Shown here piece after piece: positions 50,688-60,348 of a DNA stretch of 64,000 nucleotides (positions are counted from its first letter, which is position 1; each line of letters begins with the position of its first letter). The notes under the pieces were generated by a model that was given only the letters and a program-made list of their open reading frames with translations, made no database searches and was not told where the DNA came from. Made by a program: the position numbers and the translations under genes. The stretch lies in NCBI RefSeq assembly GCF_049856175.1, contig NZ_JBNDNA010000005.1, positions 124,001 to 188,000 on the forward strand, given 5' to 3'. Source of the DNA: JB111 sp049856175. Lineage in GTDB: Bacteria > Actinomycetota > Actinomycetes > Actinomycetales > Actinomycetaceae.

Positions 50688-52333
50688 GTGAACTCCTTCA
50701 GCTCGCCCGCACGCAGGCGGACGGCGGTGCCGGGATCGACGGCGAGGTCCCTCAGCACGTCGGCGTACGGGCGGGCGACGTCGCGGACGGCACCCTGGGC
50801 GAGGTCCGCGAGCCGCTCGCGGGCGGACTGCACGAGCCGTTCGCCGTCGGCGGGGAACAACCCCCGCAGGGCAGTGGCGGGCCCGGCGAGACCGGCGGCC
50901 GCGGCCCGCACGAGGCCCGCGACGCCGTCCGCGCCCAGCGCCTCGGCGGCCACCGTCCCGGGCAGGACCGCGGCCACCTCCTCGGCGACGGCGTCCTGCC
51001 ACCCCTCGACGGCACGCTCGGCGAGCGCCTCCGGTCCGCGCGAGCGGTGCACGCGCTCGCCGGCGAGGATCTCGGCGGCGCCACCGTCCTCCCACCGCGA
51101 CGTCATCGCGGCGTCCGCGACGCGCACGTGACGCAGGATCGTGTCGTGCACGGGACCGTCCACCTGCGCGCCGACGCTCACGGCGGCGCGCCGACGCTCC
51201 TCGCGCACGCGTGAACGGCCGGCGCGCAGCCGTGACGGCCTGGCCGCGAGACGTGCGAGGGGGCCACCGGTGGAGGCGAGCGCGAGCCAGCGGGTGGTGG
51301 GCGAGCCGTGCGCCAGGGCGGGGTCCGCGACGTCGGCACGCACGCCCTGCAGCGGGCCCGCGACGGCGTCGTCGACCAGTCCGGTCAGATCCTCGGCGCG
51401 GCGGACCTGGGCGTCTGCGGCGTCGGCGATCGCCAGGAGGTCCTCGCGCAGGGCCGCCCACGTGGTGCGGGTGGTCTGGCGGCGCAGCATCGACCCGGCG
51501 CGCGAGCGCGCGACCAGGGCGAGCCACTGGCGCAGCTCCGCGACCCGGGCGGGCGGGAGCGGTCCGTGGTTCGGTCCGACGTCGGGGACCACGAAGATCG
51601 GCGCGTCCGAGGCACCCAGCGCCTGGAGGCGCCGCGTGAGGTCCTGCTCCACGTCGCGCCGCACCCGGTCGCCGGCCCGGTTGAGCACGACGGCGACGGT
51701 CACGCCGCGCGCGTGCGCGGCGGCCAGGGCGGACCACGGCAGCTCGTCGCCGTACCGCACGGGCGTGGTGACGAACACCCACAGGTCGGCGGCCTCGACG
51801 AGCCGGGCCGACAGCTGTCGGTTCCTCGCCTCGACGGAGTCCAGGTCGGGGGCGTCGAGCACGGCGACACCGCGCGGCACCTCGTCCGTCGGCACGAGGT
51901 GCGCGAGCTCGAGGAGCGGGTTGTCCTCGAGGGCGGGGGCGTCGTCGGTGTGGGCGGCGAGGATCGCCGTGCGTGTGGTCGGGCGCAGGACGCCGGCCAG
52001 GGAGATCTCCTCACCGACCAGGGAGTTGAGCAGCGTCGACTTCCCGGCCCCCGAGGACCCGCCAAGGACGACGATCGCCGGCGCGGAGTCCTCGCGCAGG
52101 CGCGGCAGGAGGCGCACCTCGAGCTCGGTGAGCACGCGCCGGCGGCGCCCCCGCGCCTCCTCGGCGCCGGGGATGTCGAGCGGGAGCCGCAGCTCGCGCA
52201 GGTCGCTCAGCGTGTCGGCGATGACGGCCACCCGGGGTAGACGGTCAGGGGCGACGCCCTCCGGCGCGGACCGGTGCGCCGCGGCGTCGGCCGTCGCGGC
52301 ACGTCGGTTCTCGGAGGTGGGCACATGGCACAT
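50684..52333 (-). CDS. Dynamin-like GTPase 1
   Basis: A 549-residue GTPase without clear membrane helices: P-loop VLGGSSGAGKSTLLNSL (about residue 88), RPTTRTA switch I, LDAPDLDS (G3), and VVLNRAGD (G4-like, N-R-x-x instead of N-K-x-D). The second half is helical and rich in Ala, Arg and Leu. It is co-translated with the next GTPase. The ATG at 52333 has no ribosome site; GTG 52324 is possible. The pair probably works as a heteromeric membrane-remodelling GTPase, as proposed for paired bacterial dynamins. Confidence 0.9.
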   Translation of the reverse strand: MCHVPTSENRRAATADAAAHRSAPEGVAPDRLPRVAVIADTLSDLRELRLPLDIPGAEEARGRRRRVLTELEVRLLPRLREDSAPAIVVLGGSSGAGKSTLLNSLVGEEISLAGVLRPTTRTAILAAHTDDAPALEDNPLLELAHLVPTDEVPRGVAVLDAPDLDSVEARNRQLSARLVEAADLWVFVTTPVRYGDELPWSALAAAHARGVTVAVVLNRAGDRVRRDVEQDLTRRLQALGASDAPIFVVPDVGPNHGPLPPARVAELRQWLALVARSRAGSMLRRQTTRTTWAALREDLLAIADAADAQVRRAEDLTGLVDDAVAGPLQGVRADVADPALAHGSPTTRWLALASTGGPLARLAARPSRLRAGRSRVREERRRAAVSVGAQVDGPVHDTILRHVRVADAAMTSRWEDGGAAEILAGERVHRSRGPEALAERAVEGWQDAVAEEVAAVLPGTVAAEALGADGVAGLVRAAAAGLAGPATALRGLFPADGERLVQSARERLADLAQGAVRDVARPYADVLRDLAVDPGTAVRLRAGELKEFT

Positions 52334-52404
52334 TGTGTCTGCCCGCGCGCGGTCGGTGCATGTCCGCCCGCCCGGCGCGTCCCCCGACGGGGCCCAGGCC
52401 GCGG

Positions 52405-53690
52405 TCAGGGCCTGCCGCACCGACCTCGTACCAACGCCGGGGACCTCCGGCCGCCCACCCGTGCGAGGTCGCGTGGCCCGGTGGACGCCCCGCGCCGCTC
52501 CCTGGCCCCGGTGCTCTCGTAGATTGCCAGGAGCCTGCGGCCGAAGTCGGCTGCGGAGGCGTTCTCGACGGCCCACCCGGCAGCGCCGGTGCTGACCCGG
52601 TCGTGGACGGCCGGGTCGGCCAGGTGGTCCAGCGCGGCGCGGAAGTCCGCCGGGTGGTCGAGCTGCCAGCCGTTGACGCCGTCGGTGACGACGCCGTCGA
52701 GCGACGGGTCACGTCGACAGACGACGGGTAGGCCGCAGGCGAGCGCCTCGCTGTAGGTCAGACCCTGGCTCTCGCTGCGCGACACGCTGACGAACACGTC
52801 GGAGAGGCGGTAGTAGCGGACTGCCTCCCGCCGGGGCACGGAGCCGGCGAAGACGACCCGGCCGGCGGGCCCGGCTCGTCGCGCCAGCTCCTCGAGCCGG
52901 GGCCGGTCCGGGCCGTCGCCGACCACGAGCAACGTGGTCGACGCGGACCCGAGCCCCCCGACAAGGCCGAGGAGCACGTCGATGTCCTTCTCCCGCGCCA
53001 GGCGGCCCAGCGAGAGCAGCACACGATCCCCGGGGGTATGCCGAGTCGGTGCCGGATCGTGGCGGCGTCCTCACGGTCGGCACGCGTGCGCACGGGTCGG
53101 AAGTGCGTGAGGTCCAGCCCGGTCGGACAGACGTGGATCGGCACCCGCACCCCGTACCCGCGCAGGATCGACTCGACCTTGCCGGTCGGGGCCACGACGG
53201 CGTCCACGCCGGCGAGCACCCTGCGGGAGAACGACGCCGCCAGCTTCCGACCCAGCGGACGGGACGGCGAGAAGTAGTGGGTGTAGTCCTCGTAGATCGT
53301 GTGGTACGTGTGCACGAGCGGCACCGCGAGAGCCCTGGCCAGCCGGCGGGCCCAGACGAAGGTGGTGAACTCGCACTGCGAGTGGATGACGTCGGGCCCC
53401 CACTCCTCGATGGCGCGGCGAGTGGGCCCGCTGGCCAGCGTGCCGAGCCGCGCGCCGTCGTACAGGGCGCTCACCGCCACCGATCCGAGGCGGTAGACGT
53501 CGCCCTCGCGGTGGGATCGGAGCCGGTTCGAGAGAGCGAGCACCCGGACCTCGCACCCGAGCTCCTCCGGCTCGGCACGCAGCGTCTGGACCGAGGTGAC
53601 GACGCCGTTGACTGCGGGCTCGAACCAGCAGGTCGCGATGAGGACGCGCCGAACGGGAGTGTGGCCGGGCGGACGTGCCCGGTCGGTCAT
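52405..53690 (-). pseudogene. GT4 glycosyltransferase with a single frameshift
   Basis: Two overlapping frames encode one glycosyltransferase. The N-terminal part (53690 to about 53035) has RRVLIATCWFEPAVNGVVTSV, HSQCEFTTFVWARRLARAL and HTYHTIYEDYTHYFSP, ending RLGIPPG. The C-terminal part (about 53030 to 52405) continues in another frame with LLSLGRLAREKDIDVLL, VGDGPDR and SESQGLTYSEALACGLP (EX7E motif). The break is at a run of Gs and Cs around 53028-53036; one extra base restores GIPPGDRVLLSLGR. It resembles mannosyl- or glucosyltransferases for phospholipid or glycolipid synthesis. It may be a real mutation or a homopolymer sequencing error. Confidence 0.88.
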
Positions 53691-53810
53691 GGTTCGAGCC
53701 TCTCACACGGATCGGCCCCTGGAGCCGAGGGTCGGCTCACCGGTGCCCGGGCGGCACGACCCGCGACGACGACCGCGCCGCCGGGCGTGACACGTGACCC
53801 GGGGAGGCAT

Positions 53811-53851
53811 GACAAATGTCGGAGACCCGGCCGCGCGCCCGCTTCTAGTGT
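53811..53851 (+). promoter_or_regulatory. Possible promoter/operator of the ABC operon
   Basis: The palindrome GACA-AA-TGTC at 53811-53820 is followed by TAGTGT at 53846-53851, a possible -10 element 31 bp before the ABC ATPase start. A good -35 is not seen, so this is tentative. Confidence 0.35.
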
Positions 53852-53882
53852 CGTGAGCGTCCCGACACCGGAGGAAGGCACC

Positions 53883-54866
53883 ATGACACTGCACGACGAG
53901 CACACCCCGCCGGCCGCGGGCGCTCCCACCGACACCGTCCTCGTCGTCGACGGCCTCGTGCGGCGCTTCGGCGACCTCACCGCCGTCGACGGGGTGAGCT
54001 TCCGCATCGGCCGGGGCGAGACGTTCGGTCTGCTCGGTCCCAACGGTGCGGGCAAGACGACGACGATCTCGATGGTCGCCGGCCTCATCCCGGCGGACTC
54101 CGGGACCGTGACGATCGCCGGCGAGACGGTCGGCCCGCACGCCGTCGGACCGAAGCGCCACATCGGCCTCGTCCCCCAGTCCCTCGCGATCTACCCCGAG
54201 CTCACCGCGCGCGAGAACCTCCAGTACTTCGGCCGGCTCCAGGGCCTGGCGGGCGCCGACCTCAAGGGCCGCGTCGAGGAGGTGCTCGACCTGGTCGGCC
54301 TCGCCGACCGCGCGAAGGACCAGACCAAGAAGTACTCCGGCGGCATGCAGCGGCGCCTCAACATCGGCATCGGCCTCCTGCACCGGCCCGAGCTGCTCAT
54401 CCTCGACGAGCCGACGGTCGGCGTCGACCCGCAGTCGCGCAACTCCATCCTCGAGTCCGTCGAGCGGCTCTCGGTCGAGGGCATGGCCGTGCTCTACACG
54501 ACCCACTACATGGAGGAGGCCGAGCGCCTCTGCGACCGGATCGCCATCGTCGACGCCGGGAAGATCCAGGCCGAGGGCACGCGCGACGAGCTGACCCGCC
54601 TCGTCGGCGGCGTGGACCAGATCGTGCTGACCGGCACGGGGGACACCGAGGCCGCGGCGGCCGCCCTGCGCGAGCTGGACGCCGTCGTCGACGTCGACGT
54701 CGAGCGCCGCACGCTGCGCCTGACCGTCCACGACGCGCCGACCGCCGTCGCCGACGTCGTCAACCGTGGGACCTCGACCGGGCTGAGCCTGTCCGACGTC
54801 GAGATCTCCCGGCCCGACCTGGAGTCCGTCTTCCTCCACCTCACCGGCAAGGCGCTGAGGGACTGA
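53883..54866 (+). CDS. ABC-2 exporter ATP-binding protein
   Basis: A 327-residue ABC ATPase: Walker A GPNGAGKTT, Q-loop VPQSLAIYPELTARENL, signature YSGGMQRR and Walker B LLILDEPTVGVD. A C-terminal domain of about 100 residues follows. Similar to DrrA/NodI-type ATPases exporting drugs, lipids or polysaccharides. GGAGGAAGGCACC precedes the ATG. Two permease genes follow directly, one base apart, so the three form an operon. Confidence 0.94.
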   Translation: MTLHDEHTPPAAGAPTDTVLVVDGLVRRFGDLTAVDGVSFRIGRGETFGLLGPNGAGKTTTISMVAGLIPADSGTVTIAGETVGPHAVGPKRHIGLVPQSLAIYPELTARENLQYFGRLQGLAGADLKGRVEEVLDLVGLADRAKDQTKKYSGGMQRRLNIGIGLLHRPELLILDEPTVGVDPQSRNSILESVERLSVEGMAVLYTTHYMEEAERLCDRIAIVDAGKIQAEGTRDELTRLVGGVDQIVLTGTGDTEAAAAALRELDAVVDVDVERRTLRLTVHDAPTAVADVVNRGTSTGLSLSDVEISRPDLESVFLHLTGKALRD

Positions 54867-54867
54867 C

Positions 54868-56034
54868 ATGCGCACGATCTGGACCATGACGCAGTCGGAC
54901 CTGCGTCAACGCATCCGTGACAAGTCCGTCATCATCTTCGCGATCGTCGTGCCGCTGGCGCTCATGGCGGTCCTCAACCTCGTCCTCGGCGGTGCCCAGG
55001 ACGAGGAGCTCGACCCCCTGACGGTGGCCGCCTCGGTCCCCGAGGGGGACGACTCGGCCACCACGCTCGTCGACACGCTGAGCGGGATCGAGGGGTTCGA
55101 CGTCACCGTCGAGGAGACCACCGCAGACGACGCCCGCGCCCGAGCCGAGGACGGGTCCGCGGCGCTCGCACTCATCGTCCCGGACGGGTTCGGCGACGGG
55201 CTGCGCGGCGGGGACACGGTCGACGTCAGCGTCATCGAGGGCGACGGGGCCGGGATCGAGGGCGACGTCGTCCTGTCGATCCTCCAGGGCACGCTCACCC
55301 GGATGCACGCCGCCGGGACCGCGGCCGGGGCCGGCACCTCGCTCGGGCTCGCGCCGGAGGACATCGGCGCGGTCACCGAGCAGGTCGGCCGCGGCGAGTC
55401 CGTCATCGCCCTCGCGGCCGGGGAGACCGCCGACGAGCAGCTCGACGCCTCGGGCACCCTCGTGGCCGGCCAGGCCGGGCTGTTCCTCCTGTTCACGGTC
55501 GGCTTCGGCGTGCTCGCGCTGGTCACCGAGCGGGAGCAGGGCACGCTCGCCCGGCTGCGGTCGATGCCGATGCCGACCTGGCACATCGTCGCCGCCAAGG
55601 CGCTCGCGAGCTTCCTCCTCGGCGTCGTCGCCACCTCGGTCCTGCTGATCGCCGGCAGCCTGCTCTTCGACGTCGACTTCGGCGACCCCCTCCCCGTGGC
55701 CGTCCTCATCGTCTGCGTGGCGGCCGCGGGGACCGCCGTCATGCTCGTCATCGCCCGGGTCACCCGGACGAGCGAGCAGGCCGGCATCGCCCAGTCGATC
55801 GTCGCCCTCGTGCTCGGCATGGCCGGCGGCGCATTCTTCCCGATGGCCGCGTCCGGACTCCTCGGCCAGGTCCTCGACCTCAACCCGATCGGCGCGTTCA
55901 CCCGCGGCCTCGGGATCACCTCGGGCGGCGGCGGGATCGGCGACATCGCCGTGCCGGCCGCGATCATGCTCGGGTTCGCACTCGTCATGGGCGCGGTCTC
56001 CCGCCTCGTCCCGGACAGGGGGACATCGCTGTGA
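54868..56034 (+). CDS. ABC-2 type permease 1
   Basis: A 388-residue permease with one N-terminal membrane helix (about 22-42), a large extracellular loop (about 45-200) and five more helices to the C-terminus, the usual ABC-2 layout with a YhgE/DrrB-like long loop. The G-N-x-x helix motif is not typical; the extracytoplasmic loop is acidic. It follows the ATPase gene and its end overlaps the next permease start (GTGA). Confidence 0.92.
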   Translation: MRTIWTMTQSDLRQRIRDKSVIIFAIVVPLALMAVLNLVLGGAQDEELDPLTVAASVPEGDDSATTLVDTLSGIEGFDVTVEETTADDARARAEDGSAALALIVPDGFGDGLRGGDTVDVSVIEGDGAGIEGDVVLSILQGTLTRMHAAGTAAGAGTSLGLAPEDIGAVTEQVGRGESVIALAAGETADEQLDASGTLVAGQAGLFLLFTVGFGVLALVTEREQGTLARLRSMPMPTWHIVAAKALASFLLGVVATSVLLIAGSLLFDVDFGDPLPVAVLIVCVAAAGTAVMLVIARVTRTSEQAGIAQSIVALVLGMAGGAFFPMAASGLLGQVLDLNPIGAFTRGLGITSGGGGIGDIAVPAAIMLGFALVMGAVSRLVPDRGTSL

Positions 56035-57194
56035 GAGCCATCCTGACGGTCGCCGGCACGGAGCTGCGACGCTTCCTGCGCGACCGGTCCAACATCTTCT
56101 TCGTCTTCGTCTTCCCGCTGCTGCTGGTGCTCGTGCTCGGCTCCCAGTTCGGCGGCTCCGGCTCCCAGGGCGGGGTGACGATCAGCGGTGACGGCGGCGA
56201 GCTGCAGGACGAGGTCGTCACAGTTCTGGAGGACCACGACCTCACCGTCGACACCGACAAGGCCGAGGCGGCCCGCACCGCCGTCGCCCGCGGCCGCACC
56301 GATGTCGCCCTGGTCGTCCCCGACGACGCCGAGGCGGCCTGGGCGGACGGCGAGCCCGTCACGCTCGAGGTCGTCGCGGGCTCCGCCGGCAACTCAGTCG
56401 CCGTCCAGCAGCGCGTGTCCACCGCCGTCGAGTCGCTGTCCCTGGACCGCATCCAGCTCGACGCCCTCGTCTCGGCCGGGGCCGACCCGGCCCAGGCAGA
56501 CGACGAGCTCGCCGCGGCCCGCGAGGCGGGCGGGGCGCCCGAGGTCGTGGTGACGGACGTCGACGAGATCGCCCAGGAGTTCTCCGGGCTCGGCCAGTTC
56601 GACCTGGGCGGCGTCTCCCAGCTGCTGCTGTTCGTCTTCCTCATCTCGCTGGCCGCCTCCGGCACGCTCATCCAGGCCCGCCGCAACGGTGTCGTCGCAC
56701 GCTCCCTGTCGGCGCCGATCCGCACGCAGCAGATGATGGGCGGGCTCACGCTGGGCCGCTGGGTGATCGCCATGTTCCAGGGCGTCTACATCATGGCGGC
56801 CACCGCGCTGCTGTTCGGCGTCGACTGGGGCAACCTCGCCCTGGCGGGTCTCGTCCTCGCCGTGTTCGCTGCGGTGGCGGCGGGGGTCGCGATGCTGCTC
56901 GGGTCCCTCCTGGACAACGAGGGGGCGGCGTCCGGGGTGGGTGTGGGACTCGGTCTCGTGCTCGCCGGCATCGGTGGGGGGATGGCCCCGCTGGAGATCT
57001 TCCCGGACACGATGCGGCAGGTCGCGCACGTGACGCCGCACGCCTGGGCGTACGACGCGTTCGCCGAGATCCAGCGGCACGACGGCTCGCTCGTCGACAT
57101 CCTGCCGATGCTCGGGGTCCTCGCCGGGATGGCGCTGCTCGCGGTGCTGCTCGGCACGTGGGCCATGCGGCGCAGCCTCGCCCGCTCCCTGTGA
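56031..57194 (+). CDS. ABC-2 type permease 2
   Basis: A 387-residue permease with the same plan: helix at about 22-40, a long acidic loop with LVVPDDAEAAW, and five helices including SGTLIQARRNGVVARSL. Ends with the LGTWAMRRSLARSL tail. It is the partner of the previous permease to form a heterodimeric channel. Start GTG overlaps the preceding stop. Confidence 0.92.
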   Translation: MRAILTVAGTELRRFLRDRSNIFFVFVFPLLLVLVLGSQFGGSGSQGGVTISGDGGELQDEVVTVLEDHDLTVDTDKAEAARTAVARGRTDVALVVPDDAEAAWADGEPVTLEVVAGSAGNSVAVQQRVSTAVESLSLDRIQLDALVSAGADPAQADDELAAAREAGGAPEVVVTDVDEIAQEFSGLGQFDLGGVSQLLLFVFLISLAASGTLIQARRNGVVARSLSAPIRTQQMMGGLTLGRWVIAMFQGVYIMAATALLFGVDWGNLALAGLVLAVFAAVAAGVAMLLGSLLDNEGAASGVGVGLGLVLAGIGGGMAPLEIFPDTMRQVAHVTPHAWAYDAFAEIQRHDGSLVDILPMLGVLAGMALLAVLLGTWAMRRSLARSL

Positions 57195-57327
57195 CGGGCC
57201 TGCTCGTCCGGGCGGGCACCCCTCCGCGGGGTGCCCGCCACGGTGAGCGACATCCACGACGCGTGGGTGGCGCGACTCTCCCGCGACCCGGGGCCACCAC
57301 CGGTCGCCGGCTGGGAGGATGGAGCAC

Positions 57328-58185
57328 GTGCTCGAGCAGACCTTCCCGGCCCCGATCCTCGACCTCCCGACCGCCGAGGAGGCCCGGGCCCTGCGGCTCG
57401 TGGCCCTCGACATGGACGGCACCTTCGTGCGCTCGGACAAGTCCGTGGCGCAGGAGGTGTGGCCCGTCGTCGACGAGCTGATCGACCGCGGCATCGTCCT
57501 GGTCGCGGCGAGCGGGCGGCAGCGCGGCGCGATCCTGGAGACGATGGCGCCCGTGGCCGACCGGATCACCGTCCTGTCCGAGAACGGGGCGGTCGTCTGG
57601 CGCGGGGAGGACGTCATGCGGGCCGAGGTCCTCGACCGCCAGGTGGTGACCGAGGTCGCGCGTACCGTCCGGGACCTCGCCGCGCAGGGCCGCGACACCG
57701 GTCTCGTGGCCGGTGCGCCCTCCCGGGCGTACGTCGAGCGCACCGACGACGACTTCCTCGCCCACGTGCGGCACTTCTACCCCGCCGTGGAGGTCGTCGA
57801 CGACCTCACGTTGGTGCCCGAGGACGTCGTCAAGCTCGCCACCTGGGACGCGGCACCGATCGTCGAAGCCGTCGTCCCCGCGATCGAGGCCCTCGACCTC
57901 GAGGCGGATCTCGTCCGCTCGCACGAGCACTGGGCCGACGTCATGCGGGCCGGAGCCTCGAAGGGGGCCTCGCTCACCCGCCTGCGCACCGCGCTCGGCA
58001 TCCCGCGCGAGGCGTGCGCGGCCTTCGGCGACCACCACAACGACCTCGCGATGCTGCGGTCCGTCGGCCTGCCGTTCGCCATGGCCAACGCCGAGCCGGA
58101 GGTCAAGGAGGCCGCCCGGTTCATCGCGCCCTCGAACGACGACGACGGGGTCCTGCAGGTCCTGCGCGCGCTGCTCGACGCCTGA
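57328..58185 (+). CDS. HAD-superfamily phosphatase, Cof type
   Basis: A 285-residue HAD phosphatase: motif I LDMDGTFV with nucleophile Asp, motif II VAASGRQ (Ser), motif III KGASLTRL (Lys) and motif IV GDHHNDLAML. The C2 cap between II and III is of the Cof type, acting on sugar or nucleotide phosphates. The GTG at 57328 has GGGAGG nine bases before it; the ATG at 57319 sits directly on that site and is less likely. Confidence 0.93.
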   Translation: MLEQTFPAPILDLPTAEEARALRLVALDMDGTFVRSDKSVAQEVWPVVDELIDRGIVLVAASGRQRGAILETMAPVADRITVLSENGAVVWRGEDVMRAEVLDRQVVTEVARTVRDLAAQGRDTGLVAGAPSRAYVERTDDDFLAHVRHFYPAVEVVDDLTLVPEDVVKLATWDAAPIVEAVVPAIEALDLEADLVRSHEHWADVMRAGASKGASLTRLRTALGIPREACAAFGDHHNDLAMLRSVGLPFAMANAEPEVKEAARFIAPSNDDDGVLQVLRALLDA

Positions 58186-58233
58186 GGCCGTTGCGGCCGG
58201 TACGGACGCCCGCGGCGCGTTCGACCAGGGGCC

Positions 58234-58659
58234 TCAGAGCCCCGCGAGGACGAGCGCCTCGTCGACCAGCTCCACGCGGTCGAGGTCGACGACGCGGTCC
58301 AGGCGGACCCACTCCGCGGCGTCGGTGGTCCCCTCAGCCTCGTGCCTCAGCGTCCCGCCGACGATGCGTGCGGCGTAGACGATGCGGATGCCCTGCAGCG
58401 GGATCCCCTCGCGCCCCGCGGCGAGCCGTTCGGCACCGGGCACGACGATGCTGCTGACGCCGAGCACGCGGCCGAGCTCGACCTCGTACCCGGTCTCCTC
58501 GCGGGCCTCACGCACGGCGGCGTCGTCCGGGTGCTCGCCGGGATCCAGGCCGCCGCCCGGCATGGTCCAGCCGTACGAGCCGGCGGACTCTCGTCCGCGG
58601 CAGAGCAGGATCTCGCCGGGGCGCTCGAGCACGACGTACGACGACACGCGGATGTCCAC
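58234..58659 (-). CDS. Nudix hydrolase
   Basis: A 141-residue pyrophosphohydrolase with the complete Nudix box GGLDPGEHPDDAAVREAREE followed by TGYEV, and SYVVLERPGEILLCRGRES before it. The substrate cannot be read. Start GTG at 58659 gives a compact domain; the upstream open frame is low-complexity and probably not translated. It converges with the HAD gene. Confidence 0.9.
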   Translation of the reverse strand: MDIRVSSYVVLERPGEILLCRGRESAGSYGWTMPGGGLDPGEHPDDAAVREAREETGYEVELGRVLGVSSIVVPGAERLAAGREGIPLQGIRIVYAARIVGGTLRHEAEGTTDAAEWVRLDRVVDLDRVELVDEALVLAGL

Positions 58660-58796
58660 GTCCCGAGCCCACCAGGCGCGTCCGCCCGGCGCCAGTGAAT
58701 ACCGGTCACCTGCCGGGGACGACGACGGCGGGGGTCTGCACGTCCGGCGCACGCTCCTCGCCGCCCGACGGCGGGGCCCACTCACGCGCCCCGGCA

Positions 58797-60008
58797 TCAC
58801 GCCCGGGGACTCGAGCTCCCCGCCTCTCGCGCCGCGCGCGCGGACGCGATGTCGTCGACGACGACCGCCACGTGACGGACGCTGGTGATGAGTGCTCCGT
58901 AGACGGGCCAGGTGCTCTCGGGCAGCTTCCGGTCCCGGGACAGCTCCCCGGCGAGCATCTCGAGCCGGTCGGCGACCGGCTCGACCTCGGCGTCCGGATC
59001 CGCGACCGCTCGGCCACAGTCCCGGACGATACCGACCCACCGCTCGCGGAAGTGGGCGTCCCACTCACCCTCCGCGTAGGTCGCGTTGTACAGGGTGCGG
59101 GCCAGGTTCCGCAGGTGGGAGACGCCCTCGTCGAGGCGCGGAAGGATGTCCTCGTACCCGAGGCCACGACCGCGGCTCGCCGGGCTGCGCCGGTCCGGGC
59201 GGTACAGGCGCAGGTTGATGCGACGGCTCTCGCGCGCGTAACCGACCGCCCCCCACGCCCGCTCCACCGACCGGCTCATCGACTCCGTGGCACCGAACCA
59301 GTCGGACGCCTTGTCGGTGTCCCACGACTCGGAGAACTCGTCGGCCATCTCGACGAGAACCTGTCCCATCTGCCGGTTGACGCTGTCGACGTGCTGGGAC
59401 GCCTGCCTGTCCCGCAGCGGCGGGATGATCAGCAGGTTGACGACGAGCCCGACGCCGACGCCGACGCCCACCTCCATGATCCGGTCGAGCAGAAGCGACT
59501 CCTGGTCGTCGAAGCCGCTGCCGAGCACGAAGATGGCCGTGGTGGCGATCGCGACCCCCTCGTCCCGGATCGTCGGCGTGCGCGCGACGGCCAGCCCGAC
59601 GAGGATCGCGAGGGCGAAGGTCCAGACACTCACCCCGAGGTAGCTGCCGACGAGGAAGGACAGCCCGACCCCGATCGCCGACGACAGGGTGAGCTGCACG
59701 CCGCTCGACATCGACCGGAAGACCGTGGCGTGCACGGTGAGCAGCGCCGTCCAGGGGGCGAGGAACGGCAGGGCCGACTCCAGCACCTGCACGGAGAACC
59801 ACCAGGCCATGGTCGCGGCGACCACGCCCTTGGCGATCTGGGTGAGCTCCGTGAGGACGTCGGGGCGACGCAGGAGGCCGGCGAGCCGACGGGTCCCCGG
59901 GTCCGCCGACCGTCCGTCGGCCTGGATGCATGAACGTTCCCTACTCGAGGCGTCGCGGCGGCGGCTGGACCAGCACCCGCCCGACCGCGGGAGAGGCCAG
60001 ACTCCCAT
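58797..60008 (-). CDS. Aromatic acid exporter-like (FUSC) membrane protein
   Basis: About 400 residues. The membrane half has LTELTQIAKGVVAATMAWWFS, then helices with APWTALLTVHATVFRSM and GVGLSFLVGSYLG, plus the VGVGVGVGLVVNLLIIPPL helix; the second half is a cytosolic helical domain. It fits the ArAE/FUSC families that export aromatic acids, but it has only one membrane block. The start is uncertain; ATG 60008 is used, with an N-terminal stretch of Arg/Ser/Gly that may not be real. Confidence 0.82.
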   Translation of the reverse strand: MGVWPLPRSGGCWSSRRRDASSRERSCIQADGRSADPGTRRLAGLLRRPDVLTELTQIAKGVVAATMAWWFSVQVLESALPFLAPWTALLTVHATVFRSMSSGVQLTLSSAIGVGLSFLVGSYLGVSVWTFALAILVGLAVARTPTIRDEGVAIATTAIFVLGSGFDDQESLLLDRIMEVGVGVGVGLVVNLLIIPPLRDRQASQHVDSVNRQMGQVLVEMADEFSESWDTDKASDWFGATESMSRSVERAWGAVGYARESRRINLRLYRPDRRSPASRGRGLGYEDILPRLDEGVSHLRNLARTLYNATYAEGEWDAHFRERWVGIVRDCGRAVADPDAEVEPVADRLEMLAGELSRDRKLPESTWPVYGALITSVRHVAVVVDDIASARAAREAGSSSPRA

Positions 60009-60132
60009 CTCCCGCCACCGGACGCGCGGCCGGAGGTCGGCATCGGCGCACGTGGCTACGCCGCCGAGATCCGCGGGAACCGCCCCTCGGGCGCACGTAG
60101 ACTTGCGCGGGCGGCGCGCCGGCGCCGTCCGC

Positions 60133-60205
60133 GCCTCCATAGCTCAATGGATAGAGCACCGGCCTTCTAATCCGTAGGTTCCCGGTTCGAGTCCGGGTGG
60201 GGGCA
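60133..60205 (+). tRNA. tRNA-Arg (TCT)
   Basis: The cloverleaf runs from GCCTCCA to TGGGGGC with discriminator A. The anticodon loop CTTCTAA contains TCT; the T-arm CCCGG-TTCGAGT-CCGGG is standard. CCA is not encoded. Confidence 0.95.
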
Positions 60206-60348
60206 CCGCCTCGTGAGCACCGCTCGTCGAGGAGCGTCACCGCGCGCCGACCGCCCCGCTGCCTGCCCGCCGTCTCGTGCGAACGCGCGCCGAGCGGCCG
60301 CGCGCTCTAGGCTCGTACACGTTCCCGAAGCACGAGGAGGATGACGAG

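Noticed and set aside
53049..54866. A 605-residue ABC ATPase with a long N-terminal extension
   Set aside because: The extension is antisense to the glycosyltransferase gene; ATG 53883 has a strong GGAGG site and gives the usual length.
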